This document shows positions 36,927 through 46,079 of a stretch of 64,000 nucleotides of DNA, one piece after another. This DNA comes from an uncultured Prevotellaceae bacterium. Its GTDB lineage: Bacteria; Bacteroidota; Bacteroidia; Bacteroidales; Muribaculaceae. A program made the translations under genes and the position numbers. Location of the stretch: NCBI GenBank assembly GCA_900316835.1, contig ONEL01000001.1, positions 62,001 to 126,000 of the forward strand, given 5' to 3'. Below the pieces are notes generated by a model, which had not been told where the DNA came from, made no database searches, and saw only the letters and a program-made list of their open reading frames with translations. Within the stretch, counting starts at the first letter, position 1, and each line of letters opens with the position of its first letter.

Positions 36927-38063
36927 ATGAACACACCTTATTATATAGTCTATGAAGAAAAACTAAGGCATAATATCGACCTTATCACTCGAGTGAGTCG
37001 CGAGAGTGGCGCCAAGATAATAATGGCTTTTAAGGCCAATGCTCTGTGGCGCACGTTCCACATCTTTCGTGAATATGGCATTTGTTCTACCGCAAGCTCG
37101 GTAAACGAGATGTTGCTGGCTAACGATGAGCTACATTGCAAGGCTCACACTTATTGCCCTGCCTACACACTTGAGACCATAGAGCAATACATTACCGGCA
37201 GTAGCCACATCACCTTCAACTCGGTAGCCCAGTTTGAGAGGTTCAAGCCGGTTATCGATCGTCATAACACCGAGTGCCCCGACGAGCGTATCAGTTGTGG
37301 ATTGCGCATCAATCCCATGTGCTCGGTCATTGAGACCGACATCTATAACCCTTGCTGCCCTGGGTCGCGATTTGGAACTCTTGCCCAGGAGCTAACGTTA
37401 CTTCCACAGGGGCTTGAAGGATTTCATTTTCATGCCTTGTGTGAGTCTACTTCCTACGACCTTGCCAAGGTGCTTAATGCCATGGAAGAGCAGTTTGGGC
37501 ACTGGCTACCGCAACTCAAGTGGATTAACATGGGTGGGGGGCACTTGATGACCCGCAAGGGATATGACGTGAAGCATTTGATTTACCTCTTGCAAGACTT
37601 TAAGCGCCGTCATCCCAATCTAGAGGTAATCCTCGAGCCGGGGAGTGCTTGGTGTTGGCAAACGGGCGACCTCGAGGCATCGGTAGTTGATGTGGTGGAA
37701 AACAGTGGTATCAAGACTGCTATTGTCGACGTCTCGTTTGCTTGCCACATGCCCGACTGCCTTGAAATGCCTTACAAGCCAGTCATTACTCAGGCTCTTC
37801 AAGATGTGGATTTCAGCAAGCCCACCTATCGCATTGGAGGCAATTCATGCCTCAGCGGTGATTATGTGGGTGACTGGAGCTTTGATGCTCCACTCAAAGC
37901 TGGTGACCGATTAACATTTGAGGATATGAATCACTACACAACAGTGAAAACCAACATGTTCAACGGCATCACTCATCCGGCAATAGTTCTCCAGCACCTC
38001 GACGGCACACAAGAAACCTTGCGCCAGTTCACCTATCAGGACTACAAGTCACGCATGAGCTAG
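36927..38063 (+). CDS. nspC: Carboxynorspermidine decarboxylase
   Basis: A 378-residue PLP enzyme of the alanine-racemase-like decarboxylase fold. It removes CO2 from carboxyspermidine or carboxynorspermidine in the alternative polyamine pathway. The N-terminal IIMAFKANALWRTFHIFREYG carries the PLP Lys (KAN), and GLRINPMCS, FHFHALCES and WINMGGGH mark the barrel. The C-terminal domain has EPGSAWCWQTGDLEASVVD and GGNSCLSGDYVGDWSF, with the substrate-binding Cys and Asp of this family. The partner carboxyspermidine dehydrogenase gene is not in the window. A strong terminator follows at 38102. Confidence 0.95.
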   Translation: MNTPYYIVYEEKLRHNIDLITRVSRESGAKIIMAFKANALWRTFHIFREYGICSTASSVNEMLLANDELHCKAHTYCPAYTLETIEQYITGSSHITFNSVAQFERFKPVIDRHNTECPDERISCGLRINPMCSVIETDIYNPCCPGSRFGTLAQELTLLPQGLEGFHFHALCESTSYDLAKVLNAMEEQFGHWLPQLKWINMGGGHLMTRKGYDVKHLIYLLQDFKRRHPNLEVILEPGSAWCWQTGDLEASVVDVVENSGIKTAIVDVSFACHMPDCLEMPYKPVITQALQDVDFSKPTYRIGGNSCLSGDYVGDWSFDAPLKAGDRLTFEDMNHYTTVKTNMFNGITHPAIVLQHLDGTQETLRQFTYQDYKSRMS

Positions 38064-38101
38064 CTTCCAGTATTTCTTATAATTGTCTTCAAATAAAATC
38101 C

Positions 38102-38152
38102 AAAAGCCTCACGAGCTAGGAATTTGTATAATCCTGCTGGTGAGGCTTTTTA
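38102..38152 (+). terminator. Intrinsic terminator of nspC
   Basis: AAAAGCCTCAC (38102-38112) and GTGAGGCTTTT (38140-38150) form a perfect 11-bp stem, extended inward by AGC-AGGA/TCCT-GCT pairing with one bulge, and followed by TTT. It is 38 bases after the nspC stop and before the convergent M3 peptidase gene. Confidence 0.88.
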
Positions 38153-38208
38153 ACACAAATCGGTCATTACGCCGACGATAGGTTAGTTTAGATGTCCACT
38201 AATGATGT

Positions 38209-40302
38209 TTACTTCTTAATCCCGTCACGCTTGAGGAGCGCATCGATTTTGGGCTCTCGGCCACGGAAGCGCTTATAGAGGGTCATTGGGTCCTCGGTAC
38301 CACCGCGTTCGAGAATATTCTCCTTAAATGAGGTCGCTGTGGCGGGGTTGAAGATGCCGTCTTCCTGGAACTTGCTGAAAGCGTCGGCATCGAGTATCTC
38401 GGCCCACTTGTAGCCATAATATCCAGCCGCATATCCTCCAGAGAAAATGTGTGTGAACTGTGGCGACATCATGCATCCGGCAACCGGTTTGAACACTTCA
38501 ACAGGTTTCATAGCTTCATACTCAAACTTAAAGGCGTCGCCCGAAACAGGGTGAGTAATAGTGTGATAGGCCATGTCGAGGTAGCCAAAACTAAGCTGAC
38601 GCAAGCAGGCATAGGCTGCACCATATTGTTGTGAAGCCTTAATCTTCTCAACCAAGTCTTGGGGGATGCTCTCGCCAGTGAGATAGTGACGTGCGAAACT
38701 GTCGAGATACTCACGCTCGCTGAGGAAGTTCTCGTTGAACTGTGAGGGTAGCTCAACAAAGTCACGATACACATTGGTGCCCGAGGTGGATGTGTATTTA
38801 CACTTCGACAGCATGCCATGCAAGCCGTGCCCAAACTCATGCATGAAGGTTTCTACTTCGTAGTAGGTGAGTAGTGATGGCTTGGTGTCGGTGGGGCGCG
38901 TGAAGTTCATCGTGAGGGTGACGATGGGGCGCACGTCATTGCCATCGGCATCGCGATACTGCTCGCGGAAGTTGGTCATCCATGCACCGCTCTGCTTGGT
39001 CTCACGAGGGAAGAAATCAGTATAGAGCAATGCTACAAAGTTGCCATTGCCGTCGGTGACGTCATATACCTTCATCTCGGGGTTAAACACTTGCGCGTCA
39101 TAGTTCTCGGTGAAGTGTAGTCCATAAAGCCTAGTTGCTAGACCAAAAACTCCGTCTATAACATTCTCTAGTTTGAAATAGGGGCGAAGAAGCTCATCGT
39201 TGATTGAGTATTTTTCCTCTTTTAGCTTGTTGGAATAGTAAGAATAGTCCCAGGGCATGATTGTAAACTTCTTGCCCTCAAGCTTGCTGGCATATTTGTT
39301 TAAATTGTCCATGTCGCTCTTTTGGGCCTTGCTGTAAGCATCTTTGAGCTGGTTAAGCATGTTGTAGACATTGGTGGGATTTGCCGCCATTTTGTCTTCA
39401 AGCTGATAATCGGCAAAGGTTTTGTAGCCAAGCAAGTTTGCAATTTCGAGACGAGTATTGGCAATCTGCTGCATTACTTCTATGTTGTTATACTCTCCAC
39501 TTGTGCACTGCGAGTTATACATCTTGTATAGTTTCTCGCGCAGGTCACGGCGTGAGCTGTACTTCATGAACGCCATGTAGCTGGGGGCTTGAAGAGTGAT
39601 AAGGTACTCACCTTTGCGTTCCTTGGCCTTAGCGGCGGCTGCGGCTGCCTCAATAGCGCTCTCGGGCAATCCTGCCAAGTCACTCTCTTTGAGCCACATT
39701 TCATATTTTGAAGTCTCCTTGAGTGCGTTCTGGTCAAACTTGAGTGTGAGCTGGGTTAATCGAGTGGAAAGTTCTTTATACTTGTCACGGTCGGTTCCCT
39801 TGAGTGCCGCTCCACTGCGCACAAACGACTCGTGTGTCTTGTGCAAGAGCATCCAGTCCTCTTGGTCATATTTGCTCTTGTCGAAGTGCTTATAGACGTA
39901 GTCGACACGTTGCCACAGTTTTTCATTGAGCGTTATGCTATTGCCGTGCTCGGTAATGAGTGGAGACATACGTTCCGAAATTGCCATCAGCGAGTCGTCG
40001 GCATTGGCCGAGAGCATGGGGTAGAACACGCCAAGCACGCGGTTGAGCATCTCGCCCGAGCGTTCCATTGCCACGATGGTGTTCTCAAAGGTGGGTGTCG
40101 CTTCTTGGTTGGCAATCGAATCGATTTCTTTACTGTGTCGTTTCATTCCCTCGATAATAGCCGGCTCATAGTCGGCAGTTGTGATGCGGTCGAAGGGGAT
40201 AGCTCCATTCGTTGTCTTGAATGGTTGAAAAAATACATTGTCGGCACTGATCATAGTTGCAATAGTAAGAAATAATGATATTGATAAAATAATTTTTTTC
40301 AT
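38209..40302 (-). CDS. M3 family metallopeptidase (Dcp/oligopeptidase-like)
   Basis: A 697-residue zinc oligopeptidase of family M3, similar to dipeptidyl carboxypeptidase Dcp. The signal peptide MKKIILSISLFLTIATMISA directs it to the periplasm. The active site is FMHEFGHGLHGML (HEFGH) with the downstream Glu in ELPSQFNENF. Additional family segments are ERGGTEDPMTLYKRFRGREP at the C-terminus and GAWMTNFR. It would trim short peptides in the periplasm. It lies 29 bases after the TPR gene in the same direction and is probably co-transcribed. Confidence 0.93.
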   Translation of the reverse strand: MKKIILSISLFLTIATMISADNVFFQPFKTTNGAIPFDRITTADYEPAIIEGMKRHSKEIDSIANQEATPTFENTIVAMERSGEMLNRVLGVFYPMLSANADDSLMAISERMSPLITEHGNSITLNEKLWQRVDYVYKHFDKSKYDQEDWMLLHKTHESFVRSGAALKGTDRDKYKELSTRLTQLTLKFDQNALKETSKYEMWLKESDLAGLPESAIEAAAAAAKAKERKGEYLITLQAPSYMAFMKYSSRRDLREKLYKMYNSQCTSGEYNNIEVMQQIANTRLEIANLLGYKTFADYQLEDKMAANPTNVYNMLNQLKDAYSKAQKSDMDNLNKYASKLEGKKFTIMPWDYSYYSNKLKEEKYSINDELLRPYFKLENVIDGVFGLATRLYGLHFTENYDAQVFNPEMKVYDVTDGNGNFVALLYTDFFPRETKQSGAWMTNFREQYRDADGNDVRPIVTLTMNFTRPTDTKPSLLTYYEVETFMHEFGHGLHGMLSKCKYTSTSGTNVYRDFVELPSQFNENFLSEREYLDSFARHYLTGESIPQDLVEKIKASQQYGAAYACLRQLSFGYLDMAYHTITHPVSGDAFKFEYEAMKPVEVFKPVAGCMMSPQFTHIFSGGYAAGYYGYKWAEILDADAFSKFQEDGIFNPATATSFKENILERGGTEDPMTLYKRFRGREPKIDALLKRDGIKK

Positions 40303-40331
40303 TAGTGTTATAATTATTATGTGTTGATTAC

Positions 40332-42536
40332 TTAAGATATCACAGCATCGAGCACAAGTGCGTAATCCTCGGCAGTGATGCCCTTGGCTAGGAGATATTT
40401 TGAGTCGGCTACATAAAGCTTTGAGAACGAGTCAATATTTTTATTCTCAAGTTCTAGCGACTTGCGGTAAAGCTCTATAGCCTTGCCCATTTCACCCATT
40501 GCCTGGCGCAAGTGACCATAGTTGAGATAATCTTGAGAGGTAGGAGAGTCTTCGGTCACTATTTTTTCATAATAGTTCAACGCTTCCTCGTTTTTCCCAA
40601 GCATGAAGCAGCACCAGGCGATAGGGCGCCAGGCTCGATGCTTTGCGCCACTCATGAAGTCGGCTTTATAATATTGTTGCAGAGCGTTGTCATAGTCGGC
40701 GCGGTCCAGGTAGCAGTGACCCAGATTGAGGCACAGTTGCACGCTCTGTGGCGATAGCTCTAAAGCCCTGCCGAAATATTCGATGGCTTTGTCATGATTG
40801 TGTAAGCTACGGTAGCACTGAGCCATTTGCTTCAAGTTCCACGAGTCGGTGTCATCAGCCAGTTCATAGCGTGAGTAGCTCTTGAGTGCCTCGCGATACT
40901 TCCCAAGTGCCTGGTAAGCATACCCTATTTTTTGGTAAACATGTGGGTTAGCATCATGGTTCTTGAGCATGTAATTAAAATATTTTATGGCGTCATTATA
41001 GAATCCATTCTTGAAGTAGAACTCTGCTAATATCGAGAGGGTCTCGGTATCACCAATGTAGCACCGCAAGCTCTCCACTTCCATCAGGTTGATGTCGGTG
41101 TCGAAAATTGAGATGAATTCGCGACGACGGGAGTATAGCTTGAAAAAGCGATACAGGTCCTGGATATAGCGGTTCACAATAATGTCGCGCATCTTGATTA
41201 ATGACTGACCAGCGTCGCTCTGAAGCTCTTCAAACTGCTCGCGCTGGGCGTCAAACTGCTGGAACATCATGTCGCGCTGAGCCTGTGGTGCGCTCGCCAT
41301 CGAGAGGAGCATCGAGTACTTGTCGCTGTCGCACAAGATGGGCATCATCTTGAACAACGACGTTAGGGCACTGCGACTTGAGCCAAAGGCATCGCTAACC
41401 ACCGAGCTCTTGTCATGATAGGGCAAGAACCAGTTAGAGAGGGTGTTGAAAAATGGATAAGATTTTAACTTGGCAAATGTGGAGATAAACACATCACCGC
41501 CTTCAAGCTGTATCTCGTTAAACTCCTCGAGTTTGCGGCTTATACCGCTCTTGTCGAGCCACTCTTGCCATTGAGGGTTTTCTTCAATCTCACTGATGTC
41601 GATTGTACCAGGAGTTTTCCCCTTGATTTTGTTGAATAAATCAGGACTCATCTTGTTGATCTCAGGCATTAGCCCTTCACGCATCTTGCGTGATATGTTG
41701 TCGGTGTTGCGGCTGTGGATGAGGCGAGTAAAGATGAGCCGGAGGTCTTGTTTAAAGCTTGGAACTTCTTCTAGTTTTGATAACTCTTTTTTGATAAATT
41801 CACTGCATGCCAAGCGTTTGCGGTGCAAGAATGTGGCTATCACAGCATTGATGAGGGCTCGCAACTTGAGGTCGTCGTTGCCACCACCAGTAGCATAACA
41901 CCGCAGTAGTAGTGCCAGCTTGGGCTCGTCATAGAAAGTTGTCAATCCCAGCAGCAGGGCCGAGATAATCAGGCTCTTGAGGTGCGCCGGTATAGTCTCG
42001 TTACCCATGAGCCCTGTCATGAGGTCGACATCACTAGCGGGGGTGGGGAACGTGCTCCACACCTGGTTGAAAATATCACTCTCCAGTCGCTCGCATTGCA
42101 CAGTGATGCTCCTGGCGGCTACTGTGTCGCGACTGCTTTCTTCCACACTATTGATGAGGTTTAGCTTGTTGCGCTCCACATTATACTCTTCAATGAGCGA
42201 TTGCAGGCTCGTTGTCTTGCTGGCCTTGTGGCGCACATAGAAGATGTGAGACGACCTGGTGTCAAGAAGTGAGATAGAAGCTTTATCGGTCAAGGTGTAG
42301 GTGTCGTCAATCAGTTGCGACAAGATGGCATTGCGTTGAGGATCCAGAACCCCGTTTGACAGATACTGAAGCATGAAACCATAGGCGGTGTTGATGCGTT
42401 TCAGCTCGTCGTCAAGTATCCACAGCCCCGATTCCCCCACTAGCTTTTGCAATAGTGATAATGCCATCGTCAAGTGTCGATTGGCAAGATTGACGTGTAT
42501 TTCGTTTCTTGTTTTTGTGATATCGGCAATTTCCAT
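40332..42536 (-). CDS. Large tetratricopeptide-repeat protein
   Basis: A 734-residue protein from the ATG at 42536 (MEIADITKTRNEIHVNLANRHL). A longer frame reaches 42638, but its extra codons lie upstream of the predicted promoter (42587-42618), so the shorter start is chosen. Residues about 500-730 contain five or six TPR units (for example SILAEFYFKNGFYNDAIKYFNYML, YQKIGYAYQALGKYREALKSYSRYE, LNLGHCYLDRADYDNALQQY), which usually bind partner proteins. The N-terminal 450 residues are helical without a recognised domain. No signal peptide is seen. Its partner is unknown. Confidence 0.82.
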   Translation of the reverse strand: MEIADITKTRNEIHVNLANRHLTMALSLLQKLVGESGLWILDDELKRINTAYGFMLQYLSNGVLDPQRNAILSQLIDDTYTLTDKASISLLDTRSSHIFYVRHKASKTTSLQSLIEEYNVERNKLNLINSVEESSRDTVAARSITVQCERLESDIFNQVWSTFPTPASDVDLMTGLMGNETIPAHLKSLIISALLLGLTTFYDEPKLALLLRCYATGGGNDDLKLRALINAVIATFLHRKRLACSEFIKKELSKLEEVPSFKQDLRLIFTRLIHSRNTDNISRKMREGLMPEINKMSPDLFNKIKGKTPGTIDISEIEENPQWQEWLDKSGISRKLEEFNEIQLEGGDVFISTFAKLKSYPFFNTLSNWFLPYHDKSSVVSDAFGSSRSALTSLFKMMPILCDSDKYSMLLSMASAPQAQRDMMFQQFDAQREQFEELQSDAGQSLIKMRDIIVNRYIQDLYRFFKLYSRRREFISIFDTDINLMEVESLRCYIGDTETLSILAEFYFKNGFYNDAIKYFNYMLKNHDANPHVYQKIGYAYQALGKYREALKSYSRYELADDTDSWNLKQMAQCYRSLHNHDKAIEYFGRALELSPQSVQLCLNLGHCYLDRADYDNALQQYYKADFMSGAKHRAWRPIAWCCFMLGKNEEALNYYEKIVTEDSPTSQDYLNYGHLRQAMGEMGKAIELYRKSLELENKNIDSFSKLYVADSKYLLAKGITAEDYALVLDAVIS

Positions 42537-42586
42537 AAAAATAGTGACAACTGTGTTTATAGAATTATTGTTTTGCAAATTCTGTG

Positions 42587-42618
42587 CAAAAATAATAAAG
42601 TAACTAAAATCTGCCAAA
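42587..42618 (-). promoter_or_regulatory. Promoter of the TPR-M3 peptidase operon
   Basis: On the minus strand TTTG (42615-42618) and TATTTTTG (42587-42594) are 20 bases apart, matching the Bacteroidetes consensus. The transcript would begin near 42580, about 44 bases before the chosen ATG at 42536. Confidence 0.65.
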
Positions 42619-42682
42619 ATATCACTCTCAAATAACATCTTTGAGCATTAGCGCTATATTAAAAACAACGCTGATTTTTCAC

Positions 42683-42886
42683 AAAAATGCGATTAAGCGA
42701 GTCAAAGCTGAGCCCCAGCTCAAAGCCTTGCGAGCGTGAGCATTTTATTTAAAAATGCGATTAAACGAGTCAAATCTGAGCTTGCTCAAAGCTTTGCGAG
42801 CGTGAGCATTTTATTAAAAAATGCGATTAAGCGAGTCAAATCTGAGCTTGCTCAAAGCTTTGCGAGCGTGAGCATTTTATTTAAAA
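42683..42886. repeat. Three tandem 66-68 bp repeats with internal hairpins
   Basis: Three head-to-tail units begin at 42687, 42755 and 42821 (ATGCGATTAA). Each unit runs through GCGAGTCAAA, a TGAGC...GCTCA hairpin and GCGAGCGTGAGCATTTTAT. Units 2 and 3 are nearly identical; unit 1 differs in the centre (GAGCCCCAGCTC). Outer arms AAAATGC and GCATTTT pair as well, so each unit can fold. They have no open frame and lie in the 471-base gap (42537-43007) between two divergent promoters. The rest of that gap holds only those promoters. Confidence 0.88.
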
Positions 42887-42920
42887 TTCGTAGTTCTAAA
42901 TGAAAATATTCCTTTTTAAT

Positions 42921-42951
42921 TTTGTAATTCACTCAACTTGCACTAATTTTG
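42921..42951 (+). promoter_or_regulatory. Promoter of the DUF4293 gene
   Basis: TTTG (42921-42924) and TAATTTTG (42944-42951) are separated by 19 bases, a full match to the Bacteroidetes promoter. The predicted start near 42958 gives a leader of about 50 bases. Confidence 0.7.
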
Positions 42952-43007
42952 CACAAAAGTTTGAAACAAATAAATACAAATATTAACATTCAAAGATAAA
43001 CTATATC

Positions 43008-43430
43008 ATGGTTATCCAGCGCAAACAGTCGTTATATCTTCTCATTGTGGCAATACTGATGGGAATTTTCGCATTCATGCCCACGTTGATGGACGCCAAT
43101 GGAAAAGTGATTTTGGGAGGTTTTGGTCAAGGGATTGATTTAATTCCTTTCATGCTCAACTGCCTAGTGTCATTGCTGGCTTTTATTACAATATTTAAGT
43201 TCAAGAACTTAAAATTGCAAAAGCCACTCACTGTGGTGGGAGTGTTACTTGTTGTCGCATCGTTGGCAACGATATGCCTCATTGCACTATTTGTTAAGAA
43301 TTGCGACATCATGGATAGCATTACTTATTATAATGTGCTTCCGGTAATTGCGATTATTTTCTTGCTACTGGCACACAAAGGCATTTCGCATGATCAAAAA
43401 CTGCTAAGTGGTAGTTCGCGCATTAGATAA
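43008..43430 (+). CDS. DUF4293 membrane protein
   Basis: A 140-residue protein with four predicted membrane helices and the opening MVIQRKQSLYLLIVAILMGIFAFMPT, which is the signature of the Bacteroidetes family DUF4293. The function of this family is not known. It is preceded by a consensus promoter and followed after 53 bases by nhaD. The charged C-terminus (AHKGISHDQKLLSGSSRIR) is cytoplasmic by the positive-inside rule. Confidence 0.85.
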   Translation: MVIQRKQSLYLLIVAILMGIFAFMPTLMDANGKVILGGFGQGIDLIPFMLNCLVSLLAFITIFKFKNLKLQKPLTVVGVLLVVASLATICLIALFVKNCDIMDSITYYNVLPVIAIIFLLLAHKGISHDQKLLSGSSRIR

Positions 43431-43483
43431 TTTTTAGGGAAAAATACGGATTTTAGAGACCACATTAAAAATCTATTTTAGTT

Positions 43484-44803
43484 ATGATAACTGCAATGAT
43501 CACAATTTTTGTGATTGGGTATCTGCTTATTGCACTTGAACATTCTTTAAAGGTTAACAAATCGACATTCGCACTGATCATGTGTGCTGCGATTTGGTCG
43601 GTTTACTCGCTTTGCTCTCACGACTCTTCAATGTCGGAGGAATTATTGAAATATCTAGGTGAGACATGCGAGATATTGATGTTTCTTATTGCCGCAATGA
43701 CAATTGTGGAGCACATCGACCGCTATGGTGGCTTTAGTTTTATCACTGAGCACATCCATGCCAAGAATAAACGGCGCATGTTGTGGATATTGTCATTGAC
43801 CACATTCTTCATGTCGGCTGTGCTCGACAACATGACTACCACTATCATCATGATCATGATGCTGCGTCGTCTATTGCCCGACCAGAAGGAAAGATGGCTT
43901 TTCGCGGGGGTGCTTGTGCTTGCTGCAAATAGTGGTGGAGCGTGGTCACCTATTGGCGACGTTACCACAATCATGCTGTGGATGGCCGACAAAGTGACTG
44001 CCATGAGCCTTATTGACAATCTGCTCTTGCCATCTTTCGTATCGGTAATAGTACCACTTGCTATTGCGACGCATTGGATAAAAAAAGAGCCTATGCCCAA
44101 GCCCATGGCACGACGCGAGGAGGCTATACAGATGTCGCAAGAGCATCCTCACATCAGCAAGGCAATTCTCATTCTGGGTGTTGCAGGACTGCTCTTTGTG
44201 CCTATTTTCAAGACGGTTACTCATCTACCTCCTTACATGGGCATGATGTTGTCGCTGGGAATTATTTGGCTTGTAACCGAAGTGTTGATTACTCGCTACA
44301 AGATCGACCCCAAGCTGGGCGGGCGCGTGTCGCAAGCTATGCGTCGCATCGACATGTCATCAATCTTGTTCTTCTTAGGAATCCTCATGAGTGTGTCGGC
44401 ATTGCAGCAGGCGGGCATTCTGCATCATGTGGCAGGAGCCCTGAATGATAGCATTCACGAACCAGTTTCAATAGCCGGTTTGATAGGTGTGCTATCGTCG
44501 ATTGTCGATAACGTGCCACTGGTAGCTGCTTGTATTAAGATGTTCACAGGAATGACTGGAGCCGACCCTGCCTATCTGGAATATTTTGTTGAGGACGGGC
44601 TCTTCTGGCACCTGCTGACATTCACTGCCGGAGTGGGTGGTAGCTTGCTTATCATTGGTTCGGCTGCGGGTGTTGTGGCTATGGGTATTGAGAAAATACC
44701 TTTCTTCTGGTACCTCAAGAGGATTTCATTCATCGCATTCCTTGGCTACTTGGCAGGTATAGCAATTATTTGGCTAGAGAATATTCTCTTGCCATCGCTA
44801 TAG
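43484..44803 (+). CDS. nhaD: Na+/H+ antiporter NhaD
   Basis: A 439-residue membrane antiporter with about 12 helices. It matches NhaD of the ion transporter superfamily: the intramembrane stretches MSAVLDNMTTTIIMIMMLRR and LAANSGGAWSPIGDVTTIMLW carry the conserved Asn, Asp and Thr residues used for Na+ exchange, and GVLSSIVDNVPLVAACIKM in the second half mirrors the first. NhaD proteins expel Na+ (and Li+) in exchange for protons and aid salt and alkali tolerance. The gene is complete, with an ATG start at 43484. Confidence 0.92.
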   Translation: MITAMITIFVIGYLLIALEHSLKVNKSTFALIMCAAIWSVYSLCSHDSSMSEELLKYLGETCEILMFLIAAMTIVEHIDRYGGFSFITEHIHAKNKRRMLWILSLTTFFMSAVLDNMTTTIIMIMMLRRLLPDQKERWLFAGVLVLAANSGGAWSPIGDVTTIMLWMADKVTAMSLIDNLLLPSFVSVIVPLAIATHWIKKEPMPKPMARREEAIQMSQEHPHISKAILILGVAGLLFVPIFKTVTHLPPYMGMMLSLGIIWLVTEVLITRYKIDPKLGGRVSQAMRRIDMSSILFFLGILMSVSALQQAGILHHVAGALNDSIHEPVSIAGLIGVLSSIVDNVPLVAACIKMFTGMTGADPAYLEYFVEDGLFWHLLTFTAGVGGSLLIIGSAAGVVAMGIEKIPFFWYLKRISFIAFLGYLAGIAIIWLENILLPSL

Positions 44804-44834
44804 CTTAAATAAAACATTAGTTGATATTAGAGTT

Positions 44835-44873
44835 GGTCGTGTTCTTTCAAAATCACCTGATTGAAACACGACC
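44835..44873. other. Hairpin between nhaD and the NlpC/P60 gene
   Basis: GGTCGTGTT (44835-44843) and AACACGACC (44865-44873) are perfect complements and straddle the stop codon of the minus-strand NlpC/P60 gene. There is no T tract on either side, so it is only a possible transcript-end structure for the two convergent genes. Confidence 0.4.
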
Positions 44874-45530
44874 TGCTCCGTAGTAGTGCTCTACGTAATA
44901 CTTTTGAGTGAGGTCACTCACAATCACACCACGTGAAGAGGAGGCGTGAACAAACTTGTTGTTTTTAAGGTATAAGCCCACATGAGTAATGCGGTCGCCA
45001 CTGCCGCCATGGAAGAAGACGAGGTCACCCTCACGCAGTTCACTCTTGTCGATGGGAGTACAGTTCTTGGAATATTGTAGGCTACCGCGACGTTCAAGCG
45101 CAATATTATAAACACTCAAGTATACTTCCATTACAAATCCCGAGCAGTCGGCACCCACTTGCTTTGTGTGCCCACCGCCACGGTAAGGCGTCCCTAGCCA
45201 AGTTTTTACTTCATTATATAATGCTTTGTTATCATGGCGTCCAAGCTTAATGTCCAGTAGTTTCCATTGTGCGTCGGTAGCGTTGGCCGACGGGTCATCA
45301 ATGCCACGGTCGTCATAATAATCATCGTCATTTGGTTTGGTCCTTGCCCAGTCGCGGTTGTGGTTGCCACCATTGCGCCACACGGCGCCGGGAGTGCGAG
45401 TTTGTCGGGTGGGATACTCGCTCAGGTCTTCACTTTCCTTTTTCAATAATCCACACGACACACTGCTTGCGCCAAGCATCACCGCCGCGGCACATATCAT
45501 GATTTTACTATAGTGTCTTGAGGATTGCAT
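44853..45530 (-). CDS. NlpC/P60 (C40) cell-wall hydrolase lipoprotein
   Basis: A 225-residue lipoprotein from the ATG at 45530 (MQSSRHYSKIMICAAAVMLGASSVSC, with the Cys as the lipidation site); the longer frame to 45578 has no signal value. The C-terminal NlpC/P60 domain has the catalytic Cys in VGADCSGFVMEVY, the His in GDRITHVGLYL and a third polar residue in KFVHASSSRGV. These enzymes cut the gamma-D-Glu-diaminopimelate bond in peptidoglycan peptides. A disordered acidic linker (NDDDYYDDRGIDD) separates the lipid anchor from the domain. Confidence 0.93.
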   Translation of the reverse strand: MQSSRHYSKIMICAAAVMLGASSVSCGLLKKESEDLSEYPTRQTRTPGAVWRNGGNHNRDWARTKPNDDDYYDDRGIDDPSANATDAQWKLLDIKLGRHDNKALYNEVKTWLGTPYRGGGHTKQVGADCSGFVMEVYLSVYNIALERRGSLQYSKNCTPIDKSELREGDLVFFHGGSGDRITHVGLYLKNNKFVHASSSRGVIVSDLTQKYYVEHYYGAGRVSIR

Positions 45531-45547
45531 AGATTTTATGAAATGAT

Positions 45548-45587
45548 AAGGAGGTGTGAGAGACAATAGAAGCCACACCTCCTTTAT
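45548..45587. terminator. Hairpin between DUF5606 and NlpC/P60 genes
   Basis: AAGGAGGTGTG (45548-45558) and CACACCTCCTT (45574-45584) form a perfect 11-bp stem with a 15-base loop. On the minus strand it follows the DUF5606 stop codon and precedes the NlpC/P60 start. The T tract is short on the minus strand and better on the plus strand (TTTATTTAT). Confidence 0.6.
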
Positions 45588-45598
45588 TTATATTGCTT

Positions 45599-46027
45599 TT
45601 ATTCTTCGGCTTTGGCCTCTTCTTGTGTTTCTTCCTCTTGGGGCAAGAAATCGGTCATGCCACTATTGATGAGAATGTTATACCAGTTGATGAGTTTTTT
45701 GATGTCGGTATTATACACACGGTCTACATCAAAGTCGGGCACTACACCCTTGAAAAACTCCTGTAAAGCCTCGGGTGCCTTATAGTCGGCGGTGTTGAGG
45801 GGCTTTGCGTCATATTTTGTCTTGATAGCCTCAAGCACCTCGCCTAGTGGCTTGTCGCCACTCAGGGTGTACATTGAAATGTCGCCAAGCGAAATCACTT
45901 TGTCGCGCTGGTGAGCTGTGCTACGTTTCTTGTCACTTATGTTTTCTACGATAATTACGTTCTTGCCGTAAGTTACTAGCTTGTATAATCCGGGACGACC
46001 CGAAATTGCCAAAATTTCTTTTAACAT
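45599..46027 (-). CDS. DUF5606 protein
   Basis: A 142-residue cytoplasmic protein. The N-terminus MLKEILAISGRPGLYKLVTYGKNVIIVE and the segment VISLGDISMYTLSGDKPLGEVL match the Bacteroidetes family DUF5606, whose function is not known. A glutamate-rich tail (QEEETQEEAKAEE) ends the protein. It lies 52 bases downstream of alaS in the same direction and may share its transcript. Confidence 0.85.
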   Translation of the reverse strand: MLKEILAISGRPGLYKLVTYGKNVIIVENISDKKRSTAHQRDKVISLGDISMYTLSGDKPLGEVLEAIKTKYDAKPLNTADYKAPEALQEFFKGVVPDFDVDRVYNTDIKKLINWYNILINSGMTDFLPQEEETQEEAKAEE

Positions 46028-46079
46028 AGTTTTGTTATGAGTTATTATAAATATGTTTGTTGTAAAAATATCAAATTAA

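Noticed and set aside
42537..42638. N-terminal extension of the TPR protein from 42638
   Set aside because: The extra codons include the predicted promoter elements at 42587-42618 and read as a hydrophobic, atypical sequence; the ATG at 42536 fits better.
42683..42886. CRISPR array
   Set aside because: The three units are contiguous 66-68 bp copies with no variable spacers between them, and no cas gene is in the window.
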